NCBI RefSeq assembly: GCF_900105245.1
Contig: NZ_FNSZ01000001.1
Span: 7,314,001-7,378,000, forward strand
DNA from: Streptomyces sp. 1222.5
Lineage (GTDB): Bacteria; Actinomycetota; Actinomycetes; Streptomycetales; Streptomycetaceae
DNA length: 64,000 bases
Reading direction: 5' to 3'
In this document: positions 52,273-62,047 of the stretch, piece by piece
Layout of the letters: every line of letters begins with the position of its first letter
Numbering within the stretch: the stretch's first letter is position 1
The notes under the pieces: generated by a model
Seen by the model: only the letters and a program-made list of their open reading frames with translations
Told to the model about the DNA's origin: nothing
The model's database searches: none
Translations under genes and position numbers: made by a program

Positions 52273-54069
52273 ATGTCAGAGGATGCCGTCACAGAATCCC
52301 GACTGGAGCCGACGACCTTGGTCGAGCTCTGCAGGTATCGCGCGTCCAGGGAGCCGGATCGACGGATGTTCGCCTTCCTGGAGAACGGCCTCGAAGAGTC
52401 CGACTCGCTCACCCTCGCCCAACTGGACGCCCGGGCAAGGGCAATCGCGGCGCGTCTGAGCAGGCAAGCCCCGCAGGGCGCCCGCGCCGTGCTGAGTTAC
52501 CCGCCCGGCCTGGACTTCGTGTCGGCCTTCTTCGGCTGCCTGTATGCCGGCCTGATCGCGGTGCCGGCTCCTCCGGTGCTGCGCGTCGGTGTCGACGACC
52601 GGTATGCGCGCTTCCGGGCAATCGTCAACAGCTGCCAACCGGATGTGCTGCTGTCGAGCGGGTCAAGGCTGAACCGTGTCGACGCGTTGCTGAAGGACAT
52701 CTCCACACCACGCCGGCCGACCTCTGTGGCGACCGACGAGATCAGTGAGACGGACGCGTATGGCTGGAATGCCCCCGGCATCGGCCCGGACACGATCGCG
52801 TACCTGCAGTACACCTCCGGCACGACCGGTCCGCCCCGGGGTGTGGAGCTCACCCATGGCAACGTTCTGCACAACCTCTCGTTGATCTTGGCCAACGGTA
52901 CCCGGGCCACGGACGACTTCGACCGGCTGCCGCCTGTTGTGTCCTGGCTGCCCGTGTTCCACGACATGGGACTGATCACCGGGGTCCTGCAGCCGATCTA
53001 CGTCGGGTACGACGCCGTAATGATGCCGCCCTCGGCGTTCACCCAGCATCCGGTCAACTGGCTCCGAGCGATATCGGAACGCGGGGCGGGCATCAGTTCA
53101 GCACCCGGTTTCGGGTACGAGTTGTGCCTGCGGCGCGTCTCCGAGGAGCAGGTGCGTTCCCTCGATCTCAGCGCCTGGCGGATCGCGGTGGTCGGCGACG
53201 AGCCGGTGCGTGCAGAGATGATCGACCAGTTCAGTGCCATGTTCGCCCGGGCCGGCTTCCGCCGCGAGGCGTTCTTCCCGAGTTACGGCATCGCCGAGTC
53301 CACTGTCATGCTCAGCGGCGGGCCGGTGGAGCCCGAACCGGTGATCCGCCGGTTCGACGCGGTGGCGCTGGCGAAAGGCAAGGTGCAGCGAGCCGGTCCC
53401 GAGGACGAGGTGCGCCGGCTGGTCGGCCTGGGCCAGGTGCACCCGTCCATGACCATCGCGGTGGTGGATCCGGCCACCGGCGAACCGTGCGCCCCGGACG
53501 AGACGGGGGAGATCCTGGCGTCCGGACCGAGTATCGGTGCCGCGTACTGGAACGCCCCGAAGGAGACAGCGCGTACGTGCAACGCCACCGTGCGCGGCCA
53601 CGAGGGCCGCCGGTTCCTGCGCACCGGCAGCCTGGGCTTCCTGGACGGCGGTCAGCTCTTCGTCACCTGCCGTGTGGACGACCTCATCGTCGTGGAGGGC
53701 ATGCAGCACTACCCGTACGACATCGAGGCGACCGCGGCAGCAAGCCACCCCGCCATACGAGAGGGGTGCTGCTGCGCCTTCACCGCCGAGGACGGCGGAC
53801 GCACACGCCTCGTCGTCCTGGCTGAGATCAACAGCCGGTACCGCGTCACGACCGGCCCCGTCCCGGACACTCCGCCAGGTCCCCGCGCGACCCACACGGC
53901 CGATGAGGTCGAAGAAGCCGTCCGGGAGGCCGTCTTCGCCGGGCACGGCCTCCGGGCCGACGACGTCCTCCTGGTCAAGGCCGGTGCGCTGCCGTTCACC
54001 ACCAGCGGCAAGTTGCAGCGCGCACAGTGCCGGTCCAGGTACCGGGCGCGGGCATTCGCAACAGTCTGA
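52273..54069 (+). CDS. Fatty-acyl-AMP ligase-like protein with altered active-site motifs
   Basis: A 598-residue member of the FAAL group. The P-loop LQYTSGTTGPPRG, SWLPVFHDMGLI, FPSYGIAES and terminal LPFTTSGKLQRAQ (K580) are kept. The ribose-binding RTGDLGF is RTGSLGF (S453), TGR is TCR (C466), the following Lys-Asp is Asp-Asp (D469, D470), and the usual NHYPQDIE is QHYPYDIE. These changes hit the adenylate-binding hinge, so ligation may be weak or lost. The ATG at 52273 follows AGGAGG by six bases. It precedes a second, better conserved FAAL gene by 71 bases. Confidence 0.87.
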   Translation: MSEDAVTESRLEPTTLVELCRYRASREPDRRMFAFLENGLEESDSLTLAQLDARARAIAARLSRQAPQGARAVLSYPPGLDFVSAFFGCLYAGLIAVPAPPVLRVGVDDRYARFRAIVNSCQPDVLLSSGSRLNRVDALLKDISTPRRPTSVATDEISETDAYGWNAPGIGPDTIAYLQYTSGTTGPPRGVELTHGNVLHNLSLILANGTRATDDFDRLPPVVSWLPVFHDMGLITGVLQPIYVGYDAVMMPPSAFTQHPVNWLRAISERGAGISSAPGFGYELCLRRVSEEQVRSLDLSAWRIAVVGDEPVRAEMIDQFSAMFARAGFRREAFFPSYGIAESTVMLSGGPVEPEPVIRRFDAVALAKGKVQRAGPEDEVRRLVGLGQVHPSMTIAVVDPATGEPCAPDETGEILASGPSIGAAYWNAPKETARTCNATVRGHEGRRFLRTGSLGFLDGGQLFVTCRVDDLIVVEGMQHYPYDIEATAAASHPAIREGCCCAFTAEDGGRTRLVVLAEINSRYRVTTGPVPDTPPGPRATHTADEVEEAVREAVFAGHGLRADDVLLVKAGALPFTTSGKLQRAQCRSRYRARAFATV

Positions 54070-54140
54070 ACCTCGCTCCATGCAGGGGGCGCGCGAACTG
54101 TCCACCGCCTTCTGCCTCTTCCTCCGTTTGGAGTGGTCAT

Positions 54141-55949
54141 ATGCGAACCAATCCCGAGCACGGTGTCCGACTGCCCGAGGCGGTGGCCGGCGAGCACGGC
54201 GCAGTGTCGACGCTGGTCGACTTGTGCCGCACTCGTGCGGCAGCCGAGCCCGACCGGAAGAACTTTGTGTTCCTGGGCGACGGTGTCGAGGAATCAGAAT
54301 CACTGACCCTGGCCGAACTCGACCGCCGGGCGCGGGCGGTCGCCGTGACGCTGCGACAGCAGGTTCCTGCCGCGCGCGCACGCGCGCTGCTGAGTTACCC
54401 GCCGGGACTGGACTTCCACGTCGCCTTCCTGGGCTGCATCTATGGCGGTCTGATCCCGGTGCCGGTGGCTCCGCTCGACGGGACGCGGAGCAATGCCAAA
54501 TGGACCCGGGTGGAGTCGATCGCCGCGAGTTCCGAGCCCTCGCTGTTCCTGTCGACCGGTCCCATGCTTGCCGCCGCGGAGCACGTCCTCACCGACACCG
54601 ACGGGCTCGCCCAACTCAACCGGGTGGCGACCGACGAGGTACCCCTGGACCTGGCCCGGGAGTGGACCCCACCGGTGGCCACCGCTGAGATGGTCGCCTA
54701 TCTGCAGTACTCCTCGGGATCGACCGGTGTGCCGAAAGGCGTCGCGATCACTCATGGCAATGTGCTGAACAATCTGTCCTTGATATACGACAATACGCGT
54801 CGGTCTGCCGACGACGCCGGGCTGCCCCGACCGTCGTCGGTGTCGTGGCTGCCGCCGCACCACAACATGGGCCTCATCTGCAATGTCCTCGACCCCCTCT
54901 TCTCCGGCCGGGATGCCACCCTGCTGCCGACGATGACCTTCGTGCAGCGTCCGCTCACGTGGCTGCGGGCCATCTCCCGGCTCGGACGCGCGGACAGCTG
55001 CGCGCCGAACTTCGCCTACGACCTGTGCGTCCGCCGGGTGACGGACGCACAGCGCCGGGAACTCGACCTCAGCCGCTGGGAGATGGCGCTGGTCGGAGGT
55101 GAGCCAGTCCGCTCCGATACGCTCGACCGCTTCAGCGCGGCATTCGCGGAGGCCGGCTTCCGGCGCGAGGCGCTGTCCCCCGCGTACGGCCTCGCCGAGG
55201 CGACAGTGATGGTCACGGCCGTGCCGGTCGGCCAGGCCCCGGAAGTCCTGCGGCTGGACCCCGAGTCGCTCGCCGCCGGAAAGGTGCGCCCAGCCGCGTC
55301 GGCACAGGACAGCCGGGAGTTGGTCGGCTGCGGCCCGATCCATCCGTTGAGCACGGCTATAACCGTGGACCCGGAGACAGGCAAGCCCTGCGGGGAGGAC
55401 GAGGTGGGTGAGATCTTCGTATCCGGCCCGAGCGTCGCAACGGAGTATCTGAACGCTCCCAAGGAGACTGCCGAGACCTTCAGGGGGTCCATTCCCGATC
55501 AGCCGGGGGAGCGGTTTCTCCGTACTGGTGACCTCGGATTTGTGCAGAACGGGGAGCTGTTCATCACCGGCCGGGCAAAGGATGTCATCATCATCGCCGG
55601 TGCCAACCACTACCCGCAGGACATCGAGGCCACCGTTGAGGCCAGCCACCCGGCAGTCCGCGAGTTCGGTACTTGCGCGGTGTCGGTCGACGACGGCGCA
55701 CACGAACGGCTCATCGTGCTCGCCGAGACGACGACGGCAGCCGGAGGCGAGACCGGTGATCATGTGACCGCCCAGGAGATCAAGCAGGAGATCAGGCGCG
55801 CGGTCCATGCCGGACACCGCATCCAGGTACACGATGTCGTCCTCCTCAAGCCGGGGACGCTGCCGCTCACGACGACCGGCAAGCTGCAACGGCGCGACAG
55901 CCGGGACCGTTACCTCGGGGGCTCCTTCGAAGCGGCCCTCATCGAATGA
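54141..55949 (+). CDS. Fatty-acyl-AMP ligase
   Basis: A 602-residue FAAL, which activates fatty acids as acyl-adenylates and hands them to a carrier protein instead of CoA. Motifs: P-loop YSSGSTGVPKG, AYGLAEAT, RTGDLGF (D464), TGRAKD (K480, D481), ANHYPQDIE and LTTTGKLQRRD. One departure: the HHDMGLI motif reads HHNMGLI near residues 240-246. The sequence is about as long as mycobacterial FadD FAALs. It follows the first ligase in the same transcript and ends at a strong hairpin. Partner carrier protein not seen. Confidence 0.92.
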   Translation: MRTNPEHGVRLPEAVAGEHGAVSTLVDLCRTRAAAEPDRKNFVFLGDGVEESESLTLAELDRRARAVAVTLRQQVPAARARALLSYPPGLDFHVAFLGCIYGGLIPVPVAPLDGTRSNAKWTRVESIAASSEPSLFLSTGPMLAAAEHVLTDTDGLAQLNRVATDEVPLDLAREWTPPVATAEMVAYLQYSSGSTGVPKGVAITHGNVLNNLSLIYDNTRRSADDAGLPRPSSVSWLPPHHNMGLICNVLDPLFSGRDATLLPTMTFVQRPLTWLRAISRLGRADSCAPNFAYDLCVRRVTDAQRRELDLSRWEMALVGGEPVRSDTLDRFSAAFAEAGFRREALSPAYGLAEATVMVTAVPVGQAPEVLRLDPESLAAGKVRPAASAQDSRELVGCGPIHPLSTAITVDPETGKPCGEDEVGEIFVSGPSVATEYLNAPKETAETFRGSIPDQPGERFLRTGDLGFVQNGELFITGRAKDVIIIAGANHYPQDIEATVEASHPAVREFGTCAVSVDDGAHERLIVLAETTTAAGGETGDHVTAQEIKQEIRRAVHAGHRIQVHDVVLLKPGTLPLTTTGKLQRRDSRDRYLGGSFEAALIE

Positions 55950-55970
55950 CGGTGCGCCCTCTGCGCATCC

Positions 55971-56007
55971 GGTGCCCTGGCGGGGGCCTTGCCCCGGCCA
56001 GGGCACC
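55971..56007. terminator. Terminator of the acyl-AMP ligase operon
   Basis: GGTGCCCTGGC (55971-55981) pairs with GCCAGGGCACC (55997-56007), extended inward by GGGG and CCCC, giving a long stem 21 bases after the ligase stop. No U-run. Confidence 0.8.
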
Positions 56008-56267
56008 GCGCAGGTTCGCCGACGCCGGATCCCGTTGCCGCCCGTACGCTGAGGGAGTCGATCCGCAGGAATCCGTTTTGGCAGGCCTCTCAGCGGGCGA
56101 AAGGGACCACGCAGGGACCACAAGGACAGGAACCAACTGATGAGGACCAGGCAAGGCCGACACAACTGCACACGCCTGACGCGTAAATAGGAGCAGGTCA
56201 GGTGGGGGTGGGCAGGTCCGAGTGCCCGGTGGCCGTGGCGGTCGCCGGGTGTCCTGGCTCTCGCCGG

Positions 56268-56500
56268 TCAGGCCGCGCCTTGCAGCGGGTTGAGGGTGAC
56301 GGTGTAGCCGAGCTGCTTGAGCGCGTTGATCGCGCGACGGGTGGCGCGTTCGGGGTCGCGCTGGGCAAAGTAGGTGCCGCCCAGCTCGTGGTAGGCGATG
56401 TTCTCGGTGAGCATGTGCCAGATCGCGCTGATGATCGAGTGATCGAGGGCAACCAGGCCAATCCGATGGGCTACGCGGAGGGCGACTGAGCGGGACCCTG
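56268..56500 (-). mobile_element. C-terminal remnant of an IS110-type transposase
   Basis: About 60-70 residues are readable: ALDHSIISAIWHMLTENIAY, HELGGTYFAQRDPERATRRA and INALKQLGYTVTLNPLQG before a stop at 56268. This is the usual C-terminus of IS110-family transposases of actinobacteria (the family name is from memory). The rest of the gene, including the catalytic DEDD half, is missing, and no inverted ends are seen. It marks an old insertion at the right end of the lipid compartment. Confidence 0.6.
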
Positions 56501-56648
56501 GCCCGTAAATGCCCCCGAACTGCTGGTCACAGCTGGGATACCAGTGGGAGATATCGGGGGTGGAGGCGCATCTCGACTCGCCGCTTAGCCGTGTGCTGCG
56601 AAGGGTGCCTGCCGGACATCTTACCTGGTCAGGCGCCCTTTTCCTGCG

Positions 56649-56713
56649 TCTAGAAGAAGCCGAGCTTCTTCGGGGAGTACGACGCCAGCAGGTCTTCGTC
56701 TGCTGGTGGTACA
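56649..56713 (-). repeat. Aldehyde dehydrogenase 3'-end copy 3 (type A, one-base deletion)
   Basis: Reads as NLLASYSPKKLGFF plus TAG when one lost T (in GCAGGTCTTCG) is restored, close to copy 1. As at copy 1, the bases before it form a GC-rich hairpin (AGGGTGCCTGCCGG ... CAGGCGCCCTTTT). Orientation is the same as the intact gene. It separates the lipid compartment from the nuclease compartment. Confidence 0.82.
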
Positions 56714-56739
56714 CGACCTCACCCGCCTTTGCACGGGCA

Positions 56740-57096
56740 GGGCAGGGGCGTGGTCGCGCTCGTCCTATACCTCGACCGGCAAGGCCAGCCCCGGCTCGCC
56801 GCAACTTCGAGCACGACACGCAGCGTGCGCATCTACAACGCGCTCACTGGCGAGGAGGACAAGGCAGCACGCATCCAGCGGTCGGCGGCCTCTCTCGGGC
56901 CCTACCCCTTTCCGGGTTTCGGAACGCTGCTGGCGCTCGGCGGCGCTGACGGGGAGCCTGTGAGCCTCTGGGATCCAGACACGGGAACGAGGGTATTCAC
57001 CTCCCCGCCCGACCACACGGGAAGGATCAAGGCCGTGGTCGCGGTCGATACAGGACAGCGGATGCCCTTCGTGGTGTCCGCATCGTTGGACCGTAC
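56740..57096 (+). pseudogene. WD40-repeat protein fragment
   Basis: Two to three WD40 blades are visible: LAATSSTTRSVRIYNALTGE, LLALGGADGEPVSLWDPDTG and IKAVVAVDTGQRMPFVVSAS followed by LDRTV. There is no start codon with a ribosome site, and the 5' part is absent. The reading stops making sense at about 57096, where the reverse-strand nuclease fragment begins. WD40 propellers bind proteins; this one is too short to close. A deletion or rearrangement joined the two genes. Confidence 0.7.
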
Positions 57097-57511
57097 GGTC
57101 CCGGAACTCCTCGTCCCTGGTGGGCATCCTGCGTTGCCTGGGGCGCCACAGGGCCGCCTCGTTTGTGATGAGCAGGGCCAGCCCGTTCTGGTCCTCGCGG
57201 TCGCAGAAGCGTTCCAGCCTTGCTACGTCCCGCAGGAAGTCCCTACGTGCGACGTCCGGGGCGTTGTGTCCGCGCAAGGCGTATTCCTCGGGAGGCGTCC
57301 CTGCTGTACCCGACCACTGCCGGGTCACGTACTTGAACTCGATTGCCGTACGGCTCGCCGGCCCCAGGCATAGTAGGTCCAGGTACTCCGAGGCGTTGCT
57401 TCCGCGCATCGGAATCTCGAGACGGCACCTGACCTCCGGTGCGACCTCGCCTACAGCGAGGGCGAAACTGTGCTGGAGATCGGCTTCGGAGTGGGACGCC
57501 GAAGCGCTCAT
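57097..57511 (-). pseudogene. PD-(D/E)XK-type nuclease, truncated at the C-terminus
   Basis: The first 137 residues form a restriction-endonuclease-like core: HSEADLQHSFALAVGEV (E9), EYLDLLCLG (D45) and TAIEFKYVTR (E58, K60), the D-ExK catalytic set, then LERFCD and GLALLITNEAALWRP. The expected C-terminal part is lost: after PTRDEEFR the sequence becomes the antisense of the WD40 fragment. The catalytic half is complete, so a stub could be made, but it probably does not function. The start ATG is at 57511. Confidence 0.7.
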
Positions 57512-57652
57512 GATCCGCCGAACGCATCTTCAAAGGGGGCCGATACCGAGGATGCCGTCGGGTGGCAGCGATCTCCTAAAGAAGGTTCGTACGACGGAAC
57601 CCGGGCTTGCTCGACTACTGGGTGCAGTGGCGGCGTGCATCGTGACCGACGG
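57512..57652. other. Short spacer in the nuclease compartment
   Basis: 141 bases between the truncated nuclease and the end of the repeat protein. No gene or hairpin of note. Confidence 0.4.
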
Positions 57653-58885
57653 TTATCGCGTCGCGCCTCGGGAGCACGTTCCGCACGCGGTACGGCCTCC
57701 TTTGATGCTGGTCAGGGTCAGGGTGATGGCCGTGCTGCACCTGCAGCGGCAGCGCCACCGGTCGGTGGTCTTCCCCGGATAGGGCTCCAACGGCTCGAAC
57801 CCGGCGGCGCGTGCCTCCGCGGCGGCTGCCGCGGGATCGGTTCGGCCACCGGATCGGGGGCACTTCTTGCAGCCGGTGGTTCCCGACCGGACGGATGACA
57901 GGCGCGTCATGACCTCGTTTCCGCAGGAACAGCGGCAGCGCCAACGGTCCGTGGTACGGCCGGGGTACGGCTCAAGCGGCTCGAACCCGGCCGCTCGCAC
58001 TTCGGCGGACGCACGCTCGTCGGTTGCCGAGTTGCGGGCACAGAACCGGCAGCCCTTCGAACCGCTGTTGACGTTGGAGTAGGTGGGGCTGGTTTCGCGA
58101 CCGCATGTGGTGCAGCGGCACCGGCACGGCGTTTGGCTGCCCGGGTAGGCTTCCAGCGGTTCGAGTCCGGCGGTGCGCATGGTTTCTTGGGCCTTCGGCG
58201 CGTTTGTGGCGGCGCGTTTCGCCTGGGTCTCCTTTGCCCGGCAGACGCGACAGCGCTGGCCCGCGTTACGGACGGCGTTGAACGTAGGACGCCCCTCGTG
58301 CCCGCAGGTCGTGCAGCGCGAGGGCCAAGTCGCGTTGGTGCGGCCGGGATATGGCACGAGTGGCTCGTATCCGCAAGCCCGCATCTCAGCGGCTGCGGCC
58401 TCCGCGTCGATGAGGACCGCAGCACATGGTCGGCCGCCAACTCGGGGCGCATAGGGTTCCTCCGCGCTCCGTGTTTCCTCATCGACCATGGCCCAGACCT
58501 CAGCCGCCGTGACGCGGGCTGCCGAGCAGGTCTCGGTCCAGCCATTCGGCATGACGTCGCTCGTGAGGAAAGGAATGAGTCCGGCTTGACGCAGGCGGCC
58601 CAGCACGGCCTGCTCGACGTCGTAGGCGGCCGCGCCGGTGGTGTATTCACGGGCCTGATGCAGTTGCCAACCCTGGCGTTCGTGTTGGATGAGGCGAGAG
58701 GTGTAGCCGGTGCAGGCACCGATCCCGATCTTGACGGCTTTCCACTCCTGGTGGCTGATCATGTAGACCTTCGACGGTCCTGCCAGGTCGATGCCGTGGG
58801 TGGCACAGAACTTGCATCCTCCACCAGCACGGATTTTCATGAGCGTCGGGGAGACCTCGTTGCCGCAGGCTGCGCAACGACACCG
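57653..58885 (-). CDS. GIY-YIG nuclease and zinc-ribbon repeats, C-terminal half after an in-frame amber codon
   Basis: From the first ATG (58840) 395 residues can be made. The frame continues unbroken from the upstream gene across a TAG at 58886-58888. It opens in the middle of a zinc ribbon (CAACGNEVSPTLMKIRAGGG, CKFC). A GIY-YIG domain at residues ~22-105 follows (SKVYMISHQEWKAVKIGIGA, SRLIQHERQGW with the arginine, YDVEQAVLGRL with the glutamate, NGWTETCSA). Then come four more repeats of about 55-90 residues with GFEPLEPYPG, WRCRC and C-x2-C. Likely a DNA-binding nuclease; family function unknown. Confidence 0.72.
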   Translation of the reverse strand, partial: RCRCAACGNEVSPTLMKIRAGGGCKFCATHGIDLAGPSKVYMISHQEWKAVKIGIGACTGYTSRLIQHERQGWQLHQAREYTTGAAAYDVEQAVLGRLRQAGLIPFLTSDVMPNGWTETCSAARVTAAEVWAMVDEETRSAEEPYAPRVGGRPCAAVLIDAEAAAAEMRACGYEPLVPYPGRTNATWPSRCTTCGHEGRPTFNAVRNAGQRCRVCRAKETQAKRAATNAPKAQETMRTAGLEPLEAYPGSQTPCRCRCTTCGRETSPTYSNVNSGSKGCRFCARNSATDERASAEVRAAGFEPLEPYPGRTTDRWRCRCSCGNEVMTRLSSVRSGTTGCKKCPRSGGRTDPAAAAAEARAAGFEPLEPYPGKTTDRWRCRCRCSTAITLTLTSIKGGRTACGTCSRGATR

Positions 58886-59989
58886 CTACGCAGTCACCGA
58901 GGTGGCATAGGGCTCCAGCGGCTCCAGCCCAGCCGCGCGCATGGCAGCCACCGCGATGTCCGGGTCGGTCTTTCTACCCGCTGCCGCCCTCTCGTCGGCA
59001 CAGTGCCGACAGCCGCCCTGGCCCGCCAGAATGCCGCCCAGACTCGGTGACGTCTCACGCCCACAGCCGTTGCAGAGACACCGCCACGCCTTGTCACGAC
59101 GCCCGGCGTACGGTTCGAGCGGTTCCAGGTCGGCAGCACGCATGAGGGCCTCGGCTTCGTCCGCGGGCCAGCGGCGTCGGCCACCCGGGGAGGGAGGGCA
59201 GTACGGGCATGCCCGAAGGCCGCGCCTGAGGTTACTCAACCTGATCTCGACGTCTCGGCCGCACGCGACGTGGCGGCAGTGCCACAGTCCGCTCGGTCCC
59301 GGGTAGGACTCCAGCGGCTCGAGGTCGAAGTCCTCCGCCTCAATTGCGGCCCGGTCGCCGTCCGTGCGGGGCAGTTCGCGGCGACGCGACCATGCCCGGT
59401 TGATGCCCTGCCCGGCGTTCTTGCGCCCGCACGGGCCGCAGCCCCCTTGTCCGCCCTTGACCGACCCATGAGTGGGTGTCCCGATCGTGCCGCAGGTTGT
59501 GCAGCGGCACCGCCAGGGGATGTCGGTCCCGGGATATGGCTCCAGTGGTTCCAGACCCGCCGACCTCATGAGCGCGGCGGCCTGGTCCGGATCGACCGGC
59601 GCGTTCGGCGCGCACCATCGGCACGGTCCCCCTCCGCGTTTGATGTACGAGTAGCGCGACTTGACCTCCCGACCGCACGGCACGTGCCGGCAGCGCCAAG
59701 GGGATGTCGCCCCGGGATACGGCTCCAGCGGTTCCAGGCCGGCCGAGCGCATCAACGCCACCGCCTCCTCCGGAGGAATTCGGAGCCGTGCCTGAGCAGT
59801 ACCGGCAGCCGCCCTGCCGGCCCCCGCGGCAATGTTGCCTAACCGCGGCGACACTTCTCTCCCGCACGCTTCATGGCGGCAGCGCCAGGGCTTGTCACTT
59901 CCTGGATAGGGCTCCAGTGGTTCGAGCCCGGCATCCCGCAGAATCAGCACCGGATCGCGTGGATCCTTCCGCGGACGTCCCGTCGCCAC
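58886..59989 (-). CDS. Zinc-ribbon tandem-repeat protein, N-terminal half
   Basis: 367 residues made of six repeats. Each has the pattern AGLEPLEPYPG, a W-R-C-R-H/C-x2-C-G-R-E knuckle and a second C-x2-C (for example GGCGPCGRK, GGCRHCADE) about 20 residues on. The pattern resembles treble-clef or zinc-ribbon modules that accompany homing-type nucleases. Repeat 1 has lost its second cysteine pair by two compensating frameshifts near 59800. Repeat 6 is cut by TAG exactly where other repeats have TGG (Trp). The GTG at 59989 has AAGGAGG four bases upstream, so it is chosen over the ATG at 60046. Confidence 0.72.
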   Translation of the reverse strand: MATGRPRKDPRDPVLILRDAGLEPLEPYPGSDKPWRCRHEACGREVSPRLGNIAAGAGRAAAGTAQARLRIPPEEAVALMRSAGLEPLEPYPGATSPWRCRHVPCGREVKSRYSYIKRGGGPCRWCAPNAPVDPDQAAALMRSAGLEPLEPYPGTDIPWRCRCTTCGTIGTPTHGSVKGGQGGCGPCGRKNAGQGINRAWSRRRELPRTDGDRAAIEAEDFDLEPLESYPGPSGLWHCRHVACGRDVEIRLSNLRRGLRACPYCPPSPGGRRRWPADEAEALMRAADLEPLEPYAGRRDKAWRCLCNGCGRETSPSLGGILAGQGGCRHCADERAAAGRKTDPDIAVAAMRAAGLEPLEPYATSVTA

Positions 59990-60060
59990 CCAGCCTCCTT
60001 CTGAAGTGCCCGCTTCCGGGGTGAGGATCGTACGAGGCACTGACAACGGCCTTGTTCACC

Positions 60061-60240
60061 TCAGGAGCTTGGGGCGGGCTTCCTCGCGGCGGCCTCTTTG
60101 CCCGGCCCTTTCCGGGCTGTCCTCTTCGTGGTCTTCGGCAGGCCGCTCCCGCCGCGAGGAGCCTTCACTCGCGATACGGACTCGTTCAGGGCGGCCATCA
60201 GGTCGAAGAGCTCTCCCAGTGCTGCCGACGGTTCGGCGCT
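60061..60240 (-). pseudogene. Possible Ku C-terminal fragment
   Basis: The minus strand reads SAALGELFDLMAALNESVSR followed by a Lys/Arg/Ala-rich tail (TTKRTARKGPGKEAAARK) and a TGA at 60061. A helix of the type LMAALxxSV and a basic extension are typical of the C-terminus of bacterial Ku, the DNA-end-binding protein, but also of other basic-tailed proteins. No Ku core precedes it; upstream sequence comes from the element end. Listed as a remnant with low confidence. Confidence 0.35.
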
Positions 60241-60396
60241 GCTTACGGGTATCGACGGATCGCTGAGCTCGTGAGCGGGCGGCTCGTAGGGTGTGTCCTT
60301 CGGAGCTCTTTGGTCCGTGGCTGGTCCCGCGGGAACTCCCTTGGATGCCAGATGGTAGCTTTAAGAACTCAATTGATTACACTGGGTATCTTTCAC

Positions 60397-60439
60397 GTCG
60401 GGTTGCCTGGAGCGCAACGATGCCTCCAAGCAACCCGAC
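60397..60439. terminator. Hairpin downstream of the aldehyde dehydrogenase gene
   Basis: GTCGGGTTGCCTGGAG pairs with CTCCAAGCAACCCGAC (one G-T pair) around CGCAACGATGC, starting nine bases past the stop. It is the full-length version of the hairpin at 45532. It should terminate the gene or shape the insertion site. Confidence 0.7.
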
Positions 60440-60447
60440 TTCAGGCT

Positions 60448-61971
<1,524 letters not shown>

Positions 61972-61993
61972 GCTGGTCTGCCTCCCTTGCAGC

Positions 61994-62013
61994 GCTGCCC
62001 GCCGTTGGGCAGC
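61994..62013. promoter_or_regulatory. Inverted repeat upstream of the aldehyde dehydrogenase gene
   Basis: GCTGCCC (61994-62000) and GGGCAGC (62007-62013) form a perfect inverted repeat; a GTTGCAAC palindrome lies a little further upstream (around 62042). Either may be an activator site for the GAF-domain regulator. Confidence 0.4.
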
Positions 62014-62047
62014 TCTCGGCGCGAGGCTAGGCAGGCGGACGTTGCAA

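Noticed and set aside
57470..59050. Forward-strand frames antisense to the zinc-ribbon repeat gene
   Set aside because: Repetition in them mirrors the repeats on the other strand; no start signals or independent motifs.
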